This document shows, in pieces, positions 57,751-64,000 of a stretch of 64,000 nt of DNA (position 1 is its first letter; every line of letters starts with the position of its first letter). The position numbers and the translations under genes are program-made. The notes below the pieces were generated by a model that saw only the letters and a program-made list of their open reading frames with translations, made no database searches and was not told where the DNA came from. Source of the DNA: Hypericum androsaemum (taxonomy: Eukaryota; Streptophyta; Magnoliopsida; Malpighiales; Hypericaceae); the NCBI GenBank assembly GCA_963995505.1, contig OZ023186.1:13523570-13587569 (forward strand), given 5' to 3'.

Positions 57751-59756
57751 AAGCCCTGATAGGAGGCAGAGTAGAAGGTTCTGTAAAGATATCAGAAAAT
57801 TCCTCCAATAACTGCTGCAGCAAAACTGAAAACTTGATACTGATATCTTCTACAGTAGAGTCTTCAACTCCCTGTTCTTCAGAAGGACAAAATTCAGCCC
57901 TTACCCAGTAAACTTCTTCCAAGGCATCACAATTGTTCTTAGTTCCAGAGCTCTGCAATTGCTTACAGTCCATCAAAGACAATTCTCCATTAATATCAAG
58001 CCTCTTAAGTTGCAACTGCTACAATTCTTCACCAGTCATGCCCTTAAGCAAGGTTTCCTTCCCATTCCTCTTAAGGATTGCATGTATTTACCAAAAATCA
58101 AACTCTACGGAAGTACCCAGCTTTTCTCCACCCATCCAATCAGTTTCCAACACAAAATCAAACCCGCTTAACTTCAGAATTCTCAAATCACTTTGGAATA
58201 GTTATCCTCCCATTTTCCACTTGAATCCTTCACATTTTTCATCACTAATCATCTTTTCACCATTAGTTATAGTGACTTCAATAGCAGCAGTGGATTTAGA
58301 AGGTAGAGATAAGGATTGTACCACAGCTTTGTCTACGAAACTGAAAGTACTACCCAAGTCCAACAACACCAGCAATGACTTCTCTTGATTCTTACCCAAA
58401 ATTCTCAAAGTTCCACTCTTGGTTGACTTGTCTACTCCCTTTACTGCTTACAATGAAATTATTGCAGCTTCATCAAACAAGTCATCCTCACCAGCCTCAT
58501 CTGCGGAATCATCTACTCCTCCTAACAAATTAAGCACAGGCTTCTTCTTTGTAGCACACACATGCCCTTTATACCACCTGTCCCCACATCTATAGCAAGG
58601 ATTGTCCTTCTGGGTCTTATTTTTAACACTTCCCGTGCTACTTCTAGTTCTAGAAGCACTCTTACTAAAGCTATTCTTTCCAAATTCCCAAGAATTGCCA
58701 GCTTTAGCTGTATACCTACTAACAGCTCCTTACACAGAGCATTAATGGCTGCCTCATTCAGTTTTGCTAGTCTAATTGCATCCTCTAACATTATAGGACT
58801 AACAACCAACACCATAGCTCTTATATCCTCATCTAGTCCTCCTAAGAAGCTTGATACCAAATATCGTTCTATCAAAAACTTATTCTCAATCAACATCATA
58901 CTTTTAAGCTCCTCAAAACAGTCCACATACTCTTCCACCGTGCCTACTTGTCTGAGTTGATTAAAATCTTGCACTAATGCTTCATACCCTTTACTTCCAA
59001 AATGATGAGACATAGCATCAACAAAGTGACTCCAACGAACATCCCTATTGCTAGCAGCCCATGACAAATACCAAACATCCGCCTTATCCTCTATATAAAT
59101 GGCAGCAACTTGTATCTTCCTCTCCTCAGAAACGTGGTTAATCAAGAAATATTTCTCGCAAACGACGAATCCAAGCTCGAGGGTTTAAACGAAATATTCA
59201 GCTTGGGAAGAGAAAAGTTTACCTGATTAACCTCTTGATGTCATTCCCGGCGTTGGGCATTCACTCCTTCATGCCCTCGCATCCTTGGCCCCTCGTGTCT
59301 CCTTCGAGGAACTTCATCTTCTTCCTCTTGTTGATAATGGGAGACGTAACCATAACGCGTCCCCACAGAACCACTTCCTTCAAAACGCTCCCATGTTTTT
59401 GGCAAGTCTTGAGAGTTAGGTAACACAGGAGAACGAGAGGTTCGCTCCTCCTCCACATCTCTTCCTCTTTCCCTAACCTCTCGCATCGCATGAAATGCCT
59501 CAAGAACCAGATTAATTTTCCCATCTACTTGCTCAAAGCGCTCCTCCATAAGAGACTCTAGTAAAGAAACCCTCTCTGAAGACTCGTTGAGTTTCATGGA
59601 GGTCTCATGGCGGAGCTCCTCCCAACTTTTCTGGAACTCTTCCATTTGCCGCCCCCTTTGCGTCAATTCCCCCTCCAGTGACGAGAAACGGCCATTAACA
59701 TTTTGCTCCAACACATGAAATTGCTCTTCCATGGTTTGCCAATGGGTCATTAGTTG
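57751..59756 (-). pseudogene. Gag and protease region of element D
   Basis: Gag starts MTHWQTMEEQFHVLEQNVNG (59750), with a long coiled-coil-like Glu/Arg-rich part. After a stop at 59241, the capsid continues (59145-58522) with EDKADVWYLSWAASNRDVRW and GTVEEYVDCFEELKSMM. A frameshift precedes a knuckle that reads CYRCGDRWYKGHVC in the next frame (about 58555-58600). The protease region (58408-57710) has LLVLLDLGSTFSFVDKAVV, with D-L-G in place of the usual D-S/T-G. Confidence 0.8.
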
Positions 59757-59790
59757 CGAATTCGAGGAAAGAGAGGCTCTGATACCAATT

Positions 59791-60048
59791 TGTCAAGAAC
59801 GGACAAGATCAAGAGATCGAAAATGGATATCTAGGGTTAGAGAAGAGATTGAGAGAGGAGAAATGGTTAAGAGCTACGGGATAACCGTCAGCTATCAATA
59901 TTGATGTCAAAGTTCATAATGGTCCCTACAACTCCTTACAATTCTATTTATATCTAACGAATTATACTTGACCAATCACAATGTGCCACGTGTCCAGCTT
60001 CCACCGCCTCAACTAAACTTCATGTCAAAACCACCTCAGCTCATAACA
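59791..60048 (-). repeat. 5' LTR of element D
   Basis: This is the partner of 54708-54966. The adjacent gatacca on + (59781-59787) is the complement of the Met-type primer site. Confidence 0.9.
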
Positions 60049-60053
60049 GTTTC

Positions 60054-60489
60054 TAGGATGCATGTCACTGAGGACAAATCACGATTGAAAAGATTCATGT
60101 TAGTCTATTGAGATAATCTGTCGAATCACGGAGCTTTACAAAATCGGTCGAATATCTTAAAACTACACAGTAGTAATGTACTGGTTGTTTAAACTTGCTA
60201 AATTGAACTTTTATTTATGTTTTTTTTTCCTTCTTAAAAAATTAAAAATAGCCCATCGGCTTCCACTTGCTGCTCTACTTCCCTAGTATAGTAGCTGTCT
60301 CCTCTCTCTCTCACTTCCACGCCCACTCTATCTCTACTACCCACTCTCATTTACTTCCAAACCTAAAACCCAAACCACAAAAGAAAGAGCGAAACCCTAA
60401 ACCCAACTCCTGGATCTAGCCCTTGCATTTCCAATCAATGGCACTTCCTAACTAGACAGGAGAAGATAAGTGGGTGGGGGGTTTTGAAA
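60054..60489 (+). promoter_or_regulatory. Promoter/leader region of the NAT12-like gene
   Basis: 436 bp lie between the element D target duplication and the ATG at 60490. It has a CT-rich stretch (60299-60340, tctcctctctctctcac) and an AAACCCTAAA-type box (60390-60402), both common in plant leaders. Element D inserted within this upstream region and may have displaced distal control sequence. Confidence 0.45.
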
Positions 60490-63400
60490 ATGGCAATGCC
60501 CGACAACAAGGTCCGGTCCAAACCCGGCCCGTGGCCCCCCGTCCCGGAGTCCGGCCCAATGCCGCCATCCTCCTGGGCCAAGCGCACCGGCTTCCGCCCC
60601 AAGTTCTCCGGCGAGACCACAGCCAGCGGCAACTCCGGCAAGCTCTCTGGCCCGGATCTCGAGTCAGGCCGGGCCAGGGCGCCTGCTCCTCCGCCGCGGG
60701 CGGAGGTGAACGGGGTCTCCAATGTGGCGGAGAATCGAAATGGCAGTAACAGTAATAACAATAATAATAATAATAATAACAACAGTAATGGTGGGAGTGT
60801 TGTTAATAAGGAGAGCTCGGTGAAGAAGAGGAGAGATTCGGACGGGGGAGGAGGGTCCGGGAAGAAGAAGGAAACGGGTCAAAGGCGGAGGAGGAGCGAG
60901 GAGGAGGTGGTAGACGTGGTGGAGGAGGATGATGGGTTCTTGGGGAGGCAGCAGCAGCAACCCCACATGAAGTATGAGCTCAGGGACACTCCTGGCCTTG
61001 GTGGGTTTCTTTTCTCTTCATACTTTTCTTTTGGTTTTTGGGCTCAAGTTTAGGACTTTTTCTTTTGGGGGTGTTTTTGTCAAGTGGCTTTGAAAATGGA
61101 AGTTGAGGGTGATTTGGTTTTGCAACTGTTTGTTATGTCCGCTATTTCGTGTGGAGTTAGTTGCTTTTGGTGACGTGTTGCTTGTTTTTGATGATGTTCC
61201 AGTTCCAATTGGTGTGTATGGGATCCAACACTACTTATCGATCTTGGGGTCACTGGTTCTCATTCCTCTGGTCATCGTCCCTGCAATGGGTGGCAATTAC
61301 GTGAGTATTCATGGATCGTGATATTTCCCTTCCACTATCAATCTTTTCTGCTCTATTGTGTCTGACTGGTCCTAGTTTCTGTAGGAAGATACTGCAAATG
61401 TGGTGTCAACAGTGCTGTTTGTTTCGGGCGTAACTACGCTTTTGCATACATCGTTCGGATCACGTTTGCCCTTGATACAAGGCCCCTCGTTTGTCTTCCT
61501 TGCTCCAGCCTTAACTTTAATCAACTCCCCCGAGTTTCAAGGATTGAATGGAAACGTTAGTATTAGTCTCCAATTGGTTCACTAAATCGAAATCTGTATT
61601 AGTCTTTCAGGTAAATTTTTTCTGTCAGGCTCCTTATTTTGAGTTTTATGTTAATCTCTTCTGGTACAGAGTTTCAAGCACGATATGAAGAAATTGCAAG
61701 GAGCAGTAATTATTGCGTCAGCTTTCCAAGTGATTCTTGGATATACTGGTCTGATGTCGCTGTTCTTAAGGTAGGAGAGTTGATTGTCTTTGTTTCATTG
61801 ATCATAACATTTTCCTTCTATCCCTTTTAGGCGAACAGTCAATTCTTTGACTTGTCCGTACCTTCTCTTTGAAGTTATTATTAAGCTAATAACGATTATG
61901 AATGGACTCTTCGAGTGGGTTTTTTTTAGGGCTATATCATAACTACTTCTTCATTTGATTATGTTATGAATTTTTGTGACTTCTCGAAGTCCTATATTTT
62001 GTGATCATGGTTGTTAAGGAACCAACCCTTTATTGAACTTTTCTTACTTGTGGAATGATAATTCTTTCTCTACTGCATTTTTTTTACCCCACTTGTTTGG
62101 TGAACATGAAATGTGTCGTTGGAATGGTGGTATACACAATGAATGCCAGGGCTCCAGTCTCTGAAGAGAACTAGACTAACCTGCTGGGTTTAAAACAGTT
62201 AATTTCCTTCTCCTCCAGGTTAATAAATCCAGTGGTTGTGGCCCCTACGATTGCTGCTGTAGGACTTTCTTTTTACAGTTATGGTTTCCCGCTGGCTGGC
62301 ACCTGTCTTGAGATAGGTGTGGTGCAAATATTGTTGGTTGTCATTTTTTCTCTTGTAAGTCCATCACAACCTTGTTCCATTTCTTCCCTTTATCTCCATT
62401 AAAAGTTCTCCTCCTAGTTATTTTCCTGCTAGTGGAAAGACATGTCCAGCCTATCTTTCCAATATATGTGTAGTTTTCTGCTAAGACATCTGTATTAATT
62501 GTTTCTCTTTGCAGTACCTTCGTAAGATATCAGTTTTTGGTCATCGGATATTTTTAATTTATGCGGTAAGTTCTCTTTAACACATCCCTCATTAGACTAT
62601 CATACCGTCTTGGTGTTATTGGTCTGGTCCTCCGTACTTTGTGCTTTCTTCACATTGTCATTCTTGTTCTCGTTTATATTTCAGTGCTCGAGTGACTATA
62701 TATGTAAAAATTACCCAAAAGTTACAGACTCATTGGAAGTCCCCTCCCAAATGATTGTTATCAATTTAATTCCTCTCCCCATTTTATGAGAGATAAAGAA
62801 TATAGGATACTGTAGTTGCTGGCAGTCACACCCATTATCAAGAACAAGGAGGGCATGTGAGAGATGATTGCCTATGATAACTACATTAGGTTATAGGTAG
62901 GCATATGCCCGGATCATCTGAAAAAAGTCTTCTAGCATGTCTACCATCGATACATGTAATTTTAGCTAATTTGGAATATCTAGACATCTGAAACCAGTAA
63001 CTGTGTGTTTTGCTCGAGTCACTAGTCGAAATTTGTGACCAATATTTACTTTGACCTCTCCCACTTGTCCAGAGCTGGGATGAGATTAGCTAATACAATT
63101 GTTTGTGCCGAAAAATATGAAGTGGCACTACGTGATGACTGCAAATGGCCGTGAATTGCCTCTGAAATTTCTTTCACCTGATTGCCCTGATAGCTATCAG
63201 TTTTTATATTGATTTTAGCTCATTTTGATATTGTATGCCCACCATTTCTTCAGGTTCCATTGGCCCTAGCAATTACATGGGCCGTTGCTTTTCTCCTGAC
63301 CAAAACAGGAGCCTACAGTTACAAAGGTTGTGATACGAACATCCCTATGTCAAACATCATATCTGACCACTGTAGAAACCATGTTTCCAGGATGAAGCAC

Positions 63401-63541
63401 TGTCGAGTTGATACTTCTCATGCATTGAGAGCTTCACCATGGTTTCGGTTTCCATACCCCCTGCAATGGGGTACTCCTGCATTTGAATGGAAAATGGCTC
63501 TAGTAATGTGCGTGGCGTCTATTATTGCAGCTGTGGACTCG
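60490..63541 (+). CDS. NAT12: NAT12-like nucleobase-ascorbate transporter, 5' part (7 exons, continues past window)
   Basis: In-window exons are join(60490..61000, 61203..61300, 61385..61555, 61670..61770, 62219..62354, 62515..62565, 63254..63541), 1356 nt and 452 codons of an expected ~700, with all phases continuous. A long hydrophilic N-terminal domain (about 165 residues, MAMPDNKVRSKPGPWPPVPE and RTGFRPKFSGET) sets the NAT11/12 subgroup apart from shorter plant NATs. Membrane segments follow, with the family QH motif (GIQHYLSILGS), LIQGPSFVFLAPAL, NPVVVAPTIAAVGLS and VPLALAITWAVAFLL. NAT/NCS2 proteins are H+ or Na+ coupled transporters of purines, uracil or ascorbate; the substrate of NAT12 is not known to me. 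The last seen donor (cg/gtaagt) is at 63542, and 63542-64000 is intron. Confidence 0.9.
60748..60790 (+). repeat. AAT/AAC microsatellite coding for poly-Asn in the NAT12-like protein
   Basis: A run of aat and aac triplets codes for about ten consecutive Asn residues, flanked by Ser-Asn, in the hydrophilic N-terminal domain. Being triplet-based it keeps the frame, and its length probably varies between alleles. Confidence 0.8.
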
Positions 63542-64000
63542 GTAAGTTTAGACCTTTTGTAGTTACAAATGAAATCTCTCTTCAAGCTCCTTATCCCTCC
63601 AATATTGTTATCGTATTCCCCACAATATTTCAGAAACGTCCTTTGTAAAAGTGGAATGTTGAATTTGTATTCTTCTCTTTCATCAGATGTAAAAGTTCAA
63701 GCTAGTGGTCTTGTTGTGAGAAATTTTCTGGTTATTACTCGACGATGGGTTTGTTTTAGAGCCTTGCAAAAATTTTCTGTTGATGAATTCCTATTACCTG
63801 CTAGCTGGAGTTAGACTCCAACTGAACTATCAAAGCTGCATGTTGATGGTGGCAAAGCCAGGTTGCCATGTTTTTCATTGACATCTGATGGAAAAATATA
63901 TGCTTGTGGTCTTCTATACAAGTATGAATCAACAAGAGTTTCTACAATAGGAGATACATTGTATTCTCCTGTGCCTTTTGGCTCCAGTGATGATAGTGTG

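Larger units (their letters stand above)
54708..60048 (-). mobile_element. Element D: near-complete chromovirus (Ty3/gypsy with chromodomain)
   Basis: Short LTRs (54708-54966 and 59791-60048, about 258 bp, TG...CA) are flanked by a perfect GTTTC duplication (54703-54707, 60049-60053). On the minus strand a primer site TTGGTATCAGAGCC follows the 5' LTR (initiator-Met type), and a purine tract gaaggtcggggt precedes the 3' LTR. Internal order is gag, protease, RT, RNase H, integrase, chromodomain. Compact size (5.34 kb), short LTRs and a Met primer suit the Reina/Galadriel side of the chromoviruses, which I infer rather than prove. Confidence 0.9.

Noticed and set aside
60664..60966. 100-residue minus-strand frame opposite NAT12 exon 1
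   Set aside because: It is the antisense shadow of the GC- and triplet-rich N-terminal coding sequence.
63569..63814. 81-residue frame after the last visible NAT12 exon
   Set aside because: It lies in the intron after the gtaagt donor at 63542 and has no similarity to the transporter.

Overview
The window is nuclear DNA of a flowering plant, probably a eudicot. It holds intron-bearing plant genes with GT-AG junctions, and most of the rest is nested plant LTR retrotransposons, one LINE and DNA-transposon debris. No species can be named from the sequence alone. I recognise four host genes. They are an RTN4IP1-like MDR oxidoreductase (+, 21640-24252), a short NFD6/NOXY2-like mitochondrial protein (-, 25910-26505), a two-domain phosphoglycerate-mutase-family protein of the 2-carboxy-D-arabinitol-1-phosphatase type (-, 27177-30515), and the first seven exons of a NAT12-like nucleobase-ascorbate transporter (+, 60490 to beyond the window end).

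Left part (1-21000): two very large arrays of a degenerate 10-bp pyrimidine repeat lie in opposite orientation (1-6738 and 7776-9668). Both array ends run into pieces of one long-terminal-repeat family, at the same point of its U3 region. Two other LTR copies (18337-19040 and 19041-19710) show that point without the array. The arrays therefore look like a satellite that expanded inside an LTR promoter region. The LTR at 9669-10952 leads into a non-autonomous Athila/Tat-type element (A) that has only decayed gag and protease-like regions. Its 3' LTR is split by a 2.5-kb solo LTR with a perfect TTATG target duplication, and then abuts an inverted LTR copy, forming a large palindrome.

Middle (21000-34310): the host gene block, followed by local tandem repeats and a Pack-MULE-like TIR element that appears to carry a piece of a NEF1-like gene.

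Right part (34840-60050): element C (34847-50746, minus strand, TSD ACCTT) is a non-autonomous relative of A. An 11.25-kb Athila element B (35569-46820, minus strand) is nested in C's 3' non-coding region. Next come a 5'-truncated LINE with a 19-bp target duplication (51363-53758) and a near-complete chromodomain-bearing Ty3/gypsy element D (54708-60048, TSD GTTTC). The NAT12-like gene starts 0.44 kb beyond D.

The retroelements explain each other. B carries pol, while A and C share its 3' non-coding region and purine tracts but lack pol, so they probably depended on a B-like partner. Exon structures were deduced by hand from splice sites and reading-frame continuity, and family names rest on motif recognition without a database search.
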